Shown: one piece after another, positions 16,185 to 24,432 of the stretch
Numbering within the stretch: the stretch's first letter is position 1
Layout of the letters: each line of letters opens with the position of its first letter
The notes under the pieces: model-generated
Told to the model about the DNA's origin: nothing
The model's input: only the letters and a program-made list of their open reading frames with translations
The model's database searches: none
DNA from: Limosilactobacillus oris DSM 4864
GTDB lineage: Bacteria; Bacillota; Bacilli; Lactobacillales; Lactobacillaceae
Length of the DNA stretch: 64,000 bases
Assembly (NCBI RefSeq): GCF_001434465.1
Contig: NZ_AZGE01000007.1
Coordinates: 1 to 64,000, forward strand
Direction: 5' to 3'
Position numbers and translations under genes: made by a program

Positions 16185-17027
16185 TTACCACTTCTTATTA
16201 TATTCGTAGACCAGTGCGGGTTCCTTGCCCGTCCGGTGGAAACCATTGAGGGCGTCGATCTTAGCCATTTCGTCAGCCGTTAGTTCGAAGTCATAAATAT
16301 CCATGTTTTGCTCGATTCGGGCCTGGTGGACTGATTTAGGAATAAAGGCGACCCCGCTTTGCAGGTGCCACCGGAGGACCACCTGGGCAGGGGACTTATG
16401 GTGGTGGTCGCCAACTTGCTTGAGAACCGGATTAGAGAGGATGGTTCCCCGGCCCAGCGGACTCCAGGCCTGGGTCACAATACCGTGCTCACGGTCAAAC
16501 TTGACCAGGGGGGCCTGGTTCAAGCGGGGGTGCCGTTCAATTTGGTTGACGACTGGCAGCTCGCTCGCCTGGGTCGCGAGGTATTGCAGGTGGATCATTT
16601 GAAAGTTGCTGACTCCGATGGACTTGGTTAGGCCCGCCTTTTTAAGGTCGATTAGGGCCTGCCAGCTATCGAAGAAGGCCCGCTCAATCGGCCAGTGGAT
16701 CATCAGGAGGTTAACATAGTCAAGCTGGAGCTTATGAAGGGAATCTTTCACCGAAGCAATTGTCCGCTGGTAGCCTTGGTTTTCTTCGGCGACCTTGGTG
16801 GTCACGAATAGTTCTTCCCGGGGGACGCGCAGGTCAGCGAGGGCCTGACCAACCTCAGCTTCGTTTTGGTAGAGCTGGGCAGTGTCAAACAGCCGGTAGC
16901 CGGCCTGGTAGGCACTGGCAATCGCTGCGGAAATCGTTTGCTGGCCGGTAACTTTGTAGAGGCCGAACCCTTCTTGCGGCATTTGCTGACCATCGGCAAG
17001 GGTTAGTAAAGTGGTTTTGGAATTCAC
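16185..17027 (-). CDS. Aldo/keto reductase
   Basis: 280 residues, TIM-barrel NADPH-dependent oxidoreductase of the 2,5-diketo-D-gluconate/glyoxal reductase type. The catalytic tetrad is visible: Asp in RLFDTAQLYQNE, Tyr in the same motif, Lys in FVTTKVAEE, His in LLMIHWP. The C-terminal FIPKSVHQARIEQN loop for the cofactor phosphate is present. It starts at ATG 17027 after AGGAGGAACC. It probably reduces small aldehydes or ketones; substrate unknown. Confidence 0.9.
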   Translation of the reverse strand: MNSKTTLLTLADGQQMPQEGFGLYKVTGQQTISAAIASAYQAGYRLFDTAQLYQNEAEVGQALADLRVPREELFVTTKVAEENQGYQRTIASVKDSLHKLQLDYVNLLMIHWPIERAFFDSWQALIDLKKAGLTKSIGVSNFQMIHLQYLATQASELPVVNQIERHPRLNQAPLVKFDREHGIVTQAWSPLGRGTILSNPVLKQVGDHHHKSPAQVVLRWHLQSGVAFIPKSVHQARIEQNMDIYDFELTADEMAKIDALNGFHRTGKEPALVYEYNKKW

Positions 17028-17129
17028 GCTGGTTCCTCCTTTTAAAATTTAAGGGTGAAATAAAAATGCTCCATATCCGCGTCGCTTATCGACAATATGA
17101 AGCATTTTTGAAGTTAAATTAATCGCTAA

Positions 17130-17621
17130 TTAACGCTTGTTGCGCTTCTTAGGGTTAGCAATTGGCTTGTTGTCCAAATCGGTCCGAACTACCAGGACAT
17201 CACAAATTGCCGTCCGGGTAACGTATTCAGTTACAGAACCAATCAGAATCCGTTCGACCGCGTTGAGCCCCGTAGCACCGATCATGATTAAGTCAGCACC
17301 CATTTCCTTAGGGACATCACGGGCGATAATGGTCTTTGGTGCACCGTATTCAATTGAGTAGTTGACGTTCTTAACGCCCTGTTTCTTGGCGTAATCGATA
17401 TACTTATCCAGCGTCTTCTTGGCGGTATCCGTTACTTGTTCGACCATTGAGGTGTCAAAACTGGAAATATTTTGGAACGCCCGGGTGTCGACAACGTGCA
17501 GCAGCCGTAATTCCGCATCTTCCCCATTCCGCTTAGCAACGGCCACGGCCTTCTTGAAGGCCAGTTCAGCTTCCGCAGAGCCATCGACAGGAACCAAAAT
17601 GTGCTTGTATGTTTGTGCCAT
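17130..17621 (-). CDS. Universal stress protein, UspA family
   Basis: 163 residues, one Usp domain. ILVPVDGSAEAE at the N-terminus and the ATP-binding pattern G-x2-G-x9-G-S (GATGLNAVERILIGSVTEYV) near the C-terminus place it in the ATP-binding Usp class. AAGGAGG precedes the ATG. It ends in a basic tail (PKKRNKR). Monocistronic, next to a small membrane protein gene. Confidence 0.92.
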   Translation of the reverse strand: MAQTYKHILVPVDGSAEAELAFKKAVAVAKRNGEDAELRLLHVVDTRAFQNISSFDTSMVEQVTDTAKKTLDKYIDYAKKQGVKNVNYSIEYGAPKTIIARDVPKEMGADLIMIGATGLNAVERILIGSVTEYVTRTAICDVLVVRTDLDNKPIANPKKRNKR

Positions 17622-17685
17622 AATAGTGCCTCCTTAAACTTATTTACTATTATTATACACTTTTCTACCATTGGCGGTAAAGAAC

Positions 17686-17979
17686 CTAGTGGTACTTCGC
17701 CCGAAATTCGCTGGTGACCGCAAAGGCCATCTGGGTTTCTAAAATGCAGCCAAGGACGACCATGATTACAATAAAAGTAATGTTATCGGTCCACGCCGCG
17801 CCAACCGTGATCAGTCCCAAAATGGTTAGGATGATTCCCCAGACTTTTAATTGGCGGGCGACGAAGGGGCTGCGCGTGGGTTCAAGGATCAGGAAGTCCT
17901 TATGGAGGTGGGTCAGGAAGAAGACACCCTCAAACAGGGCAATTAGCCCGAAAAGGGTCACTAAGATTGGTAAAAGCAT
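17686..17979 (-). CDS. Small integral membrane protein of unknown function
   Basis: 97 residues with three hydrophobic segments (about 2-22, 46-64 and 66-84). AAAGGA lies 9 bases before ATG. I do not recognise a family. It lies between the candidate 6S RNA and uspA and may be read through from either promoter. Confidence 0.65.
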   Translation of the reverse strand: MLLPILVTLFGLIALFEGVFFLTHLHKDFLILEPTRSPFVARQLKVWGIILTILGLITVGAAWTDNITFIVIMVVLGCILETQMAFAVTSEFRAKYH

Positions 17980-18008
17980 CGGTCGACAGTCCTTTATTTA
18001 ATAATTAA

Positions 18009-18045
18009 GCGGCTGGTGACAAATGGCTACCATGTCACCGGCCGC
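18009..18045 (-). terminator. GC-rich hairpin, possible terminator downstream of the candidate 6S RNA
   Basis: GCGGCTGGTGACA (18009-18021) pairs with TGTCACCGGCCGC (18033-18045), one G-U-type mismatch. Neither side has a clean T-run; the minus-strand tail is TTAATTATTAA. Direction uncertain. Confidence 0.45.
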
Positions 18046-18099
18046 TGTTATGTACGAAAACTCCGTTAGTGCCGTTAATTGTCATTCAGTGTTGACCTG

Positions 18100-18246
18100 T
18101 GTGTAAAACAGGTGGGACACGGCTGTCTAGTCGCCAACTACCAAGTGAAAAGGCATGTTGTAAAAGAAGACATGACACTAGTCCCAAAGTAAAAAGACTG
18201 TAAGGCAAACCTGCGTTTAGACAACGCGTACACCACAGAATTTTCA
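18100..18246 (-). ncRNA. ssrS: Candidate 6S RNA
   Basis: There is no ORF here, but the minus strand has a good promoter and can fold into one long rod. The 5' arm (18236-18218) pairs with the 3' arm (18112-18129) over about 18 bp with one bulge and one mismatch. It encloses a large internal region and smaller hairpins, including CATGT/ACATG. This closing stem plus central bubble is the 6S plan, and 6S genes in Firmicutes often lie near rarA, the gene directly upstream. The ends are approximate. Another structured RNA cannot be excluded. Confidence 0.5.
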
Positions 18247-18252
18247 ATTCTT

Positions 18253-18281
18253 ATGTTAGCATTTTTTGGTCCGGGTGGCAA
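18253..18281 (-). promoter_or_regulatory. Promoter of the candidate 6S RNA
   Basis: On the minus strand TTGCCA (18281-18276), 17-bp spacer, TAACAT (18258-18253), directly after the rarA stop codon. It predicts a start near 18246. Confidence 0.6.
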
Positions 18282-19586
18282 TTATTTCGTCGGGTGGTGG
18301 TGACCACCGAGGGCCTGCCGCTGAGCACGCCGCAGTTGCCAGTACTGCTTGCCGAGGGCCTGCTCAAAGCGGCCGTTTTGCTTCGGCTGGAAGTACTGGG
18401 CATCTTTGATCCGGTCGGGAAGGTATTGCTGGGCCACCCAGTCTTGGGGATGATCATGGGGGAACTGATAGTCGACCCCATGGCCGAGCTTGGCGGCGCC
18501 CTTATAGTGGGCATCCTTCAGGTAGGCCGGGACATCACCGAAGCCGCCCTGCTTGACCTGGGCGAGGGCCCGGTCAATTGCGCTGATTCCAGAATTAGAC
18601 TTTGGCGAGAGGCAGAGTTCGATTACCACGTCGGCAAGCGGGATTCGTGCCTCTGGCAGGCCAACCTGCTGGGCTGCCTGAACCGCGGTGACTGCCCGCT
18701 GGACTGCCGGCATATTTGCCAGGCCAATGTCTTCATAGGCGATCACCATCAATCGGCGGACGATTGAAGTGAGGTCCCCGGCTTCAATCAAACGGGCAAG
18801 GTAGTGGAGTGCGGCGTCAACATCAGAACCGCGAATTGACTTTTGAAAAGCGGAGATGACGTCGTAGTGGGCGTCCCCATCCTTGTCGGCGGTGAGGGCT
18901 TTCTTCTGCACGCTTTCTTCAATTACTGGCAGCGTCAGATGAATCTTTCCGTCAGGACCAGGGTCGGTTGACCGGGCAGCCAGCTCCAGACCATTGAGGG
19001 CACTGCGGAGATCGCCATTGGTCGCCCGAGCCAGTTGTTCTTCAGCGTTGGCTTCCAGGACGAGGGGCAGCTTCCCCAGCCCCCGCTCCTTATCGGTCAG
19101 CGCCCGGGCGATTGCCACCTTGACGTCGTCGCTGCTCAGGGGGTGAACCGGAAAAATCTGGGTTCGGCTCCGGATGGCGGGATTAATACTGATGTAGGGA
19201 TTTTCCGTCGTGGCGCCGATGAGGACAATCCGCCCGCTCTCGAGGTGGGGAAGGAGGAAGTCCTGCTTGGCCTTGTCCAGGCGGTGGATTTCGTCCAGCA
19301 GGAGGATAACGGTCCCACTCATCTTGGCTTCTTCAGCCACAACTTGCAAGTCCTTCTTGCTATCCGTTGCGGCATTGAGCTTGCGGAAGGCGTACTTGGT
19401 GGAACCGGCGATGGCGCTGGCAATGCTGGTCTTTCCGGTACCCGGCGGGCCGTAGAGGATCATCGAGGAAAGCATCCGGGCTTTGACCATCCGGGCAATA
19501 ATTTTGCCGGGGCCGACCAGGTGCTGCTGGCCGACAACTTCTTCAAGCGTCCGGGGCCGCATTCGATAGGCGAGTGGTTCCATCAT
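18282..19586 (-). CDS. rarA: Replication-associated recombination protein A (MgsA/RarA AAA+ ATPase)
   Basis: 434 residues. It acts at stalled replication forks. N-terminal [17 protein letters not shown] is typical; Walker A GPPGTGKT, Walker B LLLDEIHR, sensor [12 protein letters not shown] and the tetramerisation domain ([25 protein letters not shown]) are all present. The start ATGATG overlaps the stop of the yueI-like gene by 4 bases, so the two are translationally coupled; the second ATG at 19583 is an equal candidate. Confidence 0.95.
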   Translation of the reverse strand: MMEPLAYRMRPRTLEEVVGQQHLVGPGKIIARMVKARMLSSMILYGPPGTGKTSIASAIAGSTKYAFRKLNAATDSKKDLQVVAEEAKMSGTVILLLDEIHRLDKAKQDFLLPHLESGRIVLIGATTENPYISINPAIRSRTQIFPVHPLSSDDVKVAIARALTDKERGLGKLPLVLEANAEEQLARATNGDLRSALNGLELAARSTDPGPDGKIHLTLPVIEESVQKKALTADKDGDAHYDVISAFQKSIRGSDVDAALHYLARLIEAGDLTSIVRRLMVIAYEDIGLANMPAVQRAVTAVQAAQQVGLPEARIPLADVVIELCLSPKSNSGISAIDRALAQVKQGGFGDVPAYLKDAHYKGAAKLGHGVDYQFPHDHPQDWVAQQYLPDRIKDAQYFQPKQNGRFEQALGKQYWQLRRAQRQALGGHHHPTK

Positions 19587-20071
19587 TGTCCCTCCCGGTG
19601 AAAGAGGCGGTGGAAGAAGCCACCGGTCTCTTGCTGCTTAGTCTGCTGTTCGTTAGCCGTTCCGGTTGCGACTAGCTGGGGATAGCGTTTCTTGACGTCG
19701 ACTGGACTTTGGTAAACGGCTTCTTTAGCTGCCACCACCACGGCTAGGGAGTCGGGAGCGGTTTTAAACTCAGGGTCGGTTTTCATAGTAAAACTGGCAC
19801 CGGCTTGGGAAGCTGCCCGGACATAGGGGCGGATCTCCTCATGGGGGAGGTTGCCGTTTAAAAAGACTAAGTTGCCGATGCCCCGCTTGAATTCAGCGGC
19901 CATTGCGGATTCCCAATTCTGTTCGTGCAGTTCCGCCACGCTGATGGTTAGGCAGACCCGCTCCCGGAATGTTCCCAGGTAACGGCGCTGTTCGTCTGGC
20001 TTGAGCTGGGGCGTCCCGTAGATTCCGTTATCGAGCCGCTGCTCTAGTGCTGATTTTTTTTCTTCTGCCAC
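19583..20071 (-). CDS. yueI: YueI family protein (DUF1694)
   Basis: 162 residues, cytoplasmic. The YueI pattern is clear: LEQRLDNGIYGTPQLKPDEQRRYLGTFRERV, then ALEKE-like LVFLNGNLPHEEIRPYVRAASQAGASFTM. Function is unknown; the fold is related to ribosomal L7Ae-like proteins. It is upstream of and overlapping rarA. Confidence 0.85.
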   Translation of the reverse strand: MAEEKKSALEQRLDNGIYGTPQLKPDEQRRYLGTFRERVCLTISVAELHEQNWESAMAAEFKRGIGNLVFLNGNLPHEEIRPYVRAASQAGASFTMKTDPEFKTAPDSLAVVVAAKEAVYQSPVDVKKRYPQLVATGTANEQQTKQQETGGFFHRLFHREGQ

Positions 20072-20166
20072 GTTAATTCCTCCTTAGTCAGAATAATGTT
20101 TTTATTGTACCATTGAATTAGTAAATAAGCCTTGCCTGACGGCTTGAAAAGGAGGACAAAGCACTG

Positions 20167-20910
20167 ATGAAAGTTATTATTGCGCCCGCTCGCACAATGA
20201 AGATTGATGAGGATAGTTTTCCCTACCAGGACCTGCCGGAGTTCTTGCCCGAAACTGAGCAGATTTTAGCCTGGATGCGGTCGCTGAGTTACGAAGAACT
20301 CCACCGGCTATGGTGGAATTGCAGCACTCGGCTGGCGGAGAAAAACTACCGCTGGTTGCAGGTGCTGGATTTACACCACCACCTTACGCCAGCGATCATT
20401 GCTTTTACCGGTTTGCAGTATCAGCACATGGCGCCGGACGTCTTTTCTGACCAGGGACTACGGTATATTCAGGACCACCTCCGGATCCTTTCCGGCTTCT
20501 ACGGACTCCTGCGGCCTTTTGACGGAATTGTGTCGTACCGCCTGGGGATGGGCGACCGTGCTCACGTGGCCGGGACAGCGAGTCTCTACCAGTTTTGGGG
20601 GCACCGACTGGCGGATAGCTTGTACCGGGACGACCAGTTAGTGTTAGACCTTGCGTCGGTGGAATACGAACAGGCCATCCGTCCCTATGTGACTGGTGAA
20701 CGACGGTTAGTCAAGTGTATTTTCGGCGAGGAGGTTGCTGGCAGGGTCAAGCAAAAGGCCACCCGAGCAAAAATGGCCCGGGGAACGATGGTGCGTTACC
20801 TTGCGGAAAACAACATTCGTGACCTAGCGGGGGTCAAAAAGTTTGCGGTCGGTGGCTACCGCTTTCGTCCCGAACTCTCTACTGCTGACAGCCTTGCGTT
20901 TACTCTTTGA
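20167..20910 (+). CDS. yaaA: YaaA peroxide stress protein (DUF328)
   Basis: 247 residues. N-terminal KVIIAPARTMKI and central RILSGFYGLLRPFDGIVSYRLGMG are the family signature. E. coli YaaA lowers intracellular free iron during peroxide stress and binds DNA. AAGGAGG precedes ATG. Divergent from yueI-rarA and followed by a terminator. Confidence 0.88.
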   Translation: MKVIIAPARTMKIDEDSFPYQDLPEFLPETEQILAWMRSLSYEELHRLWWNCSTRLAEKNYRWLQVLDLHHHLTPAIIAFTGLQYQHMAPDVFSDQGLRYIQDHLRILSGFYGLLRPFDGIVSYRLGMGDRAHVAGTASLYQFWGHRLADSLYRDDQLVLDLASVEYEQAIRPYVTGERRLVKCIFGEEVAGRVKQKATRAKMARGTMVRYLAENNIRDLAGVKKFAVGGYRFRPELSTADSLAFTL

Positions 20911-20927
20911 TTAGAAAAGAATTATTG

Positions 20928-20962
20928 AAGAGGTGGGGGAACTAACTCGACCTCTTTGTTAT
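20928..20962 (+). terminator. yaaA terminator
   Basis: AAGAGGT (20928-20934) pairs with ACCTCTT (20950-20956). It is followed by TGTTATTTTAAAGCTAATTA, the tail motif also seen at 16112 and 24202. Confidence 0.65.
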
Positions 20963-21047
20963 TTTAAAGCTAATTAACGAGCTGGCACGGGAGCTGTCCA
21001 CCAGAGCCTGCTTGCTCATTGTGGCGTTCAGGGAGAATTCAAAGAAT

Positions 21048-21085
21048 GGGCTAGACCAATGCGACGCACTAGCCCCTCCTTAATA
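21048..21085 (+). terminator. Second hairpin in the yaaA-pntA gap
   Basis: GGGCTAG (21048-21054) pairs with CTAGCCC (21069-21075) and is followed by CTCCTTAATAAAA. Weak terminator; the 285-base gap holds no ORF. Confidence 0.4.
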
Positions 21086-21157
21086 AAAAGGGCTAAAAAA
21101 TCACAAAAATGTCTGAAAAAGTATGATTTAAAATACAAAGTAGACTATCATTGGTAA

Positions 21158-21171
21158 TGAAAGCGGTTGAT
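21158..21171 (+). promoter_or_regulatory. Cre-like site upstream of pntA
   Basis: TGAAAGCGGTTGAT matches 11 of 14 cre positions and lies about 25 bases before the pntA start. Suggestive only. Confidence 0.35.
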
Positions 21172-21195
21172 TATTAAAGATGAGGAGGAATCAGT

Positions 21196-22392
21196 ATGGC
21201 AATTACAATTGCAGCGCTGAAGGAAGCGCCGGCCGAACACCGGGTTTCCCTAGTGCCAAGTGTTGTTAAGAGATTGGTTAAGCAGGGCTGCCACGTGCTC
21301 ATTGAAAAGGGTGCTGGGGCGGCAGCCAACTTTGCTGACCAACAGTATGAAGAGGCGGGGGCCAAGGTTGTCGACCGGGACGCCGCCTTGACGCAAGCAA
21401 ACCTGGTGACGGTGGTGAACCGCCCAGACGACGGGACGCTGGACCAGCTCAAGGCAGGGCAGGTAATTTTGGGCCTGCTTTCCCTGGCAGTTGACCACGA
21501 TGTTGCCAAGCAGTTAGCTGAAAAACAGGTAACGGCCCTTTCGTTTGAACTGCTGCCCCGGACGGTTTCCCGGGCACAAAGCATGGACGCTTTGAGTTCG
21601 CAGTCTTCGGTTGCTGGTTACAAGGCTGCCCTGGTTGCTGCTGACCACTTTATGCGCTACTTCCCGATGATGATTACTGCTGCTGGGACCGCTAAACCGG
21701 CAAAGGTGCTTGTCTTAGGGACTGGGGTTGCTGGTCTGCAAGCGATTGGGACCGCCAAACGGCTTGGGGCGATTGTCTCCGGCTATGACGTTCGGCCTGC
21801 TTCCCGGGGTGAGGTTGAATCACTCGGGGCTAAGTTCTTGACCAGTTCCGTTTCCGCTGCTGGCAAAGGCGGTTATGCCCGGCAGTTGACAAAGGAAGAG
21901 CAACAGCAACAGCAGGATGAACTAGCCGGCTTTATTGCCGACAGCGACATCGTGATTACGACGGCCCGGGTTCCCGGCAAGAAGCCGCCAATGCTGGTTA
22001 CCGCCAAGTCCGTTGAAGAGGCCAAGCCAGGTTCGATTTTCATTGACATCGCGGCGAGTGACCTCGGTGGGAACGTTGCGGGTTCCAAGCCTGGCGAAGT
22101 AGTTGAAACGGCTAATGGCGCCAAAATTGTCGGTGCGGATAACCTGCCAAGTGACCTGGCAACCAGCTCTTCCGAGATGTACTCCAAGAACGTGCAAGCG
22201 GTTATCAAGGCCCTGCTGAATAAGGAAGGCAACATTGAAATCGACACGACTGACGATGTGATGTCCGAACTAGTTGCCACCTACCAGGGTGAAGTCATCT
22301 CGGGACGGTTACGGTCCCAGATGGGTCTCCCGGAAATCAAACAGGAAGAAAAAGAGCCTGCTGCCGATGATCAGCAGCAAGCCCAAAAATAA
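21196..22392 (+). CDS. pntA: NAD(P) transhydrogenase subunit alpha 1 (NAD-binding domain I)
   Basis: 398 residues. It corresponds to the soluble dI domain of proton-translocating transhydrogenase, which exchanges hydride between NADH and NADP+. The alanine-dehydrogenase-like fold shows EHRVSLVPSVVKRLVKQG near the start and the NAD motif GTGVAGLQAIGTAKRLGA; the RQD-loop region ITTARVPGKKPP and IDIAASDLGGN are present. It is a separate polypeptide; the membrane part is encoded by the next gene. AGGAGG precedes ATG. The tail is Q/E-rich. Confidence 0.93.
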   Translation: MAITIAALKEAPAEHRVSLVPSVVKRLVKQGCHVLIEKGAGAAANFADQQYEEAGAKVVDRDAALTQANLVTVVNRPDDGTLDQLKAGQVILGLLSLAVDHDVAKQLAEKQVTALSFELLPRTVSRAQSMDALSSQSSVAGYKAALVAADHFMRYFPMMITAAGTAKPAKVLVLGTGVAGLQAIGTAKRLGAIVSGYDVRPASRGEVESLGAKFLTSSVSAAGKGGYARQLTKEEQQQQQDELAGFIADSDIVITTARVPGKKPPMLVTAKSVEEAKPGSIFIDIAASDLGGNVAGSKPGEVVETANGAKIVGADNLPSDLATSSSEMYSKNVQAVIKALLNKEGNIEIDTTDDVMSELVATYQGEVISGRLRSQMGLPEIKQEEKEPAADDQQQAQK

Positions 22393-22409
22393 GAAAGGGG
22401 AGCGATTGT

Positions 22410-22742
22410 ATGAGTGAGCAATTATATTCTAATTTAGCAATTTTTGTTTTAAGTCTCCTCGTCGGCTTTGAAGTTATGAGCAAGATCCCTGCAACCTTGC
22501 AAACGCCAATGATGTCCGGTGCTAACGCAATTCACGGGGTAGTTGTCGTGGGGGCCTTCGTAGTTGCCGCAGAAGCCAACAGTTGGGGCTTCTACATTCT
22601 GGCTTTCCTCTGTGCCTTCTTTGCGGCCGTCAACGTTGCCGGTGGTTATACGGTGACTGACCGGATGCTGGGAATGTTTGACCGCCCGCGGGGTGGTAAA
22701 GCACCCGCTAAGGATACTAAGCAGGACGGGGGTGAACAATAA
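22410..22742 (+). CDS. pntA2: NAD(P) transhydrogenase subunit alpha 2 (membrane)
   Basis: 110 residues with three or four membrane segments (LAIFVLSLLVGFEVMSKI; GVVVVGAFVVA; FYILAFLCAFFAAVNVAGGY). It equals the C-terminal membrane part of E. coli PntA, encoded separately as in many Gram-positive and alphaproteobacterial genomes. AGGGGAGCG precedes ATG. Its stop overlaps the pntB start by one base. Confidence 0.92.
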   Translation: MSEQLYSNLAIFVLSLLVGFEVMSKIPATLQTPMMSGANAIHGVVVVGAFVVAAEANSWGFYILAFLCAFFAAVNVAGGYTVTDRMLGMFDRPRGGKAPAKDTKQDGGEQ

Positions 22743-24157
22743 TGACTGGATTACAAACCTGTTCATCATTAGTTTACCTGGTTTCCGCCATCTGCTACGT
22801 TATCGGTGTCCACCTGATGCGGTCGCCGAAGACTGCCCGGAAAGGGAACGGTCTCTCCTGCTTGGGGATGGCGTTGGCGGTCGTTATGATTGTCATCACT
22901 ATTATTGCCGATGGTAAGATTAATGCCGCTGGCTGGATTGCCTTGGTTGCTGGGCTGGTCCTTGGGATTCTGTATGGGGTCGTGAAGGCCCGTAAGGTCA
23001 AGATGACCGACGTTCCCCAGCTGGTTTCGCTTTTTAACGCCGTTGGTGGTGGTGCCGCGGCAACGATCGGGATTTTTGACTACCTGCAAGTTGCTAACGG
23101 AACGCACCTGGCGCTGATTTTATCCATCCCGGTTGTCCTAGATGTTATTATCGGTGGGACGACCTTCTCGGGTTCGCTGATTGCCACCGGGAAGCTGGCC
23201 GGGCACGTTTCTGGTAAGCCGATTATTTTCCCAGGCAGTCGGCTCTGCAACGCCCTCTCCATCATTGCCATGGTTGTCGGTGCGGTTTGGATGATTGGTT
23301 TCCCACAAAATTACTGGGCACTGGTTCTTGAATTAGTCGCCGCCCTGGTCTTCGGTCTCTTAATGACCTTGCCAATTGGTGGTGCCGATATGCCAGTTGT
23401 TGTTTCTCTGCTGAACGCCTTCACCGGACTAGCAGTTGCCTTTGCCGGGTTCGTCATTGATCACCAGGTTCTGATTATTGCCGGGGCCTTAGTTGGGGCC
23501 GCCGGGACGATCCTGACTTTGCAAATGGCGGAAGCGATGAACCGGTCCGTTGCTAACATCCTCGCCGGTGGTTTCGGTGGCGGTGCCAGTGATGCTGGTG
23601 CTGCCGATGACGTTCCGGTCAACGTTAAGGAAACCTCTGCCGATGACATTGGTCTTCAGCTTGCTTACGCCCATAACGTCATGATTGTTCCTGGGTATGG
23701 GTTAGCTGCTGCTCAGGCACAACACGAGGTCGCTGAACTGGCTAAACTACTGACCGACCACGGGATTAACGTTAACTACGCCATCCACCCGGTTGCCGGA
23801 CGGATGCCAGGGCACATGAATGTCCTGCTGGCGGACGTTAACGTCCCGTATGAAGAGATGAAGCAGATGGATGAGGCCAACTCGATGTTTGAAAACACCG
23901 ATGTTTCCCTGGTTATCGGGGCGAACGACGTTACGAACCCGATGGCCCGGAAGTCCGGCAATGCTATTTCTGGGATGCCGATTCTGGATGTAGATAAGTC
24001 CAAGTCAGTTGTCATTATCAAGCGGTCGATGCACCCTGGCTATGCTGGGATTGCTAACCCACTGTTCAGTGATGACCAGGCCCGGATGTTCTTCGCAGAT
24101 GCCAAGAAGGGGCTGAAAGATATTATCGCTGCCGCAAAGCAGTACCTGGATGAATAG
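22742..24157 (+). CDS. pntB: NAD(P) transhydrogenase subunit beta
   Basis: 471 residues: eight or nine N-terminal membrane segments (dII), then the NADP-binding dIII (about 290-471) with VPGYGLAAAQAQHEV, HPVAGRMPGHMNVLLA, VIGANDVTNP and KRSMHPGYAGI. It completes the pntA-pntA2-pntB operon. In a fermentative organism without a respiratory chain the proton gradient from ATPase would drive NADPH formation, or the enzyme may work in reverse; that is inference. Confidence 0.95.
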   Translation: MTGLQTCSSLVYLVSAICYVIGVHLMRSPKTARKGNGLSCLGMALAVVMIVITIIADGKINAAGWIALVAGLVLGILYGVVKARKVKMTDVPQLVSLFNAVGGGAAATIGIFDYLQVANGTHLALILSIPVVLDVIIGGTTFSGSLIATGKLAGHVSGKPIIFPGSRLCNALSIIAMVVGAVWMIGFPQNYWALVLELVAALVFGLLMTLPIGGADMPVVVSLLNAFTGLAVAFAGFVIDHQVLIIAGALVGAAGTILTLQMAEAMNRSVANILAGGFGGGASDAGAADDVPVNVKETSADDIGLQLAYAHNVMIVPGYGLAAAQAQHEVAELAKLLTDHGINVNYAIHPVAGRMPGHMNVLLADVNVPYEEMKQMDEANSMFENTDVSLVIGANDVTNPMARKSGNAISGMPILDVDKSKSVVIIKRSMHPGYAGIANPLFSDDQARMFFADAKKGLKDIIAAAKQYLDE

Positions 24158-24173
24158 TAAGATAGACGGAGTG

Positions 24174-24207
24174 AAGAGGCTGGCTGACTGACCGGCCTCT
24201 TTGCTAT
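24174..24207 (+). terminator. pntB terminator
   Basis: AAGAGGC(TGG) from 24174 pairs with (CCG)GCCTCTT to 24201, followed by TGCTATTTTAAAG. Confidence 0.7.
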
Positions 24208-24262
24208 TTTAAAGATAGTAATGCTGCTGGCTGGCATGTCAAATAGGCTAGCTAGGGGCAAC

Positions 24263-24315
24263 GGGGATGGAACAACGGACTGGCTGGGCTAGTTCTGTTC
24301 ACCTCCCTTTTTTTA
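24263..24315 (+). terminator. Second terminator-like hairpin after pntB
   Basis: GAACA/TGTTC and GGG/CCC arms with an internal loop close a long hairpin that ends in TTTTTTT near 24308-24315. Confidence 0.4.
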
Positions 24316-24383
24316 AGACTTTAGTTATCGATTGATAGCAAAATAGTGTTATTTAAAATGTAATCCAAATCAAGAAGCCTCCA

Positions 24384-24392
24384 TGATATAAT
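24384..24392 (+). promoter_or_regulatory. Extended -10 promoter of the orphan membrane protein gene
   Basis: TGATATAAT, an extended -10 box, 40 bases before the start at 24433. No good -35 is visible. Confidence 0.55.
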
Positions 24393-24432
24393 CAATTCAC
24401 TAGGGAGAAACGATTATAGGAGGATAACGCAA

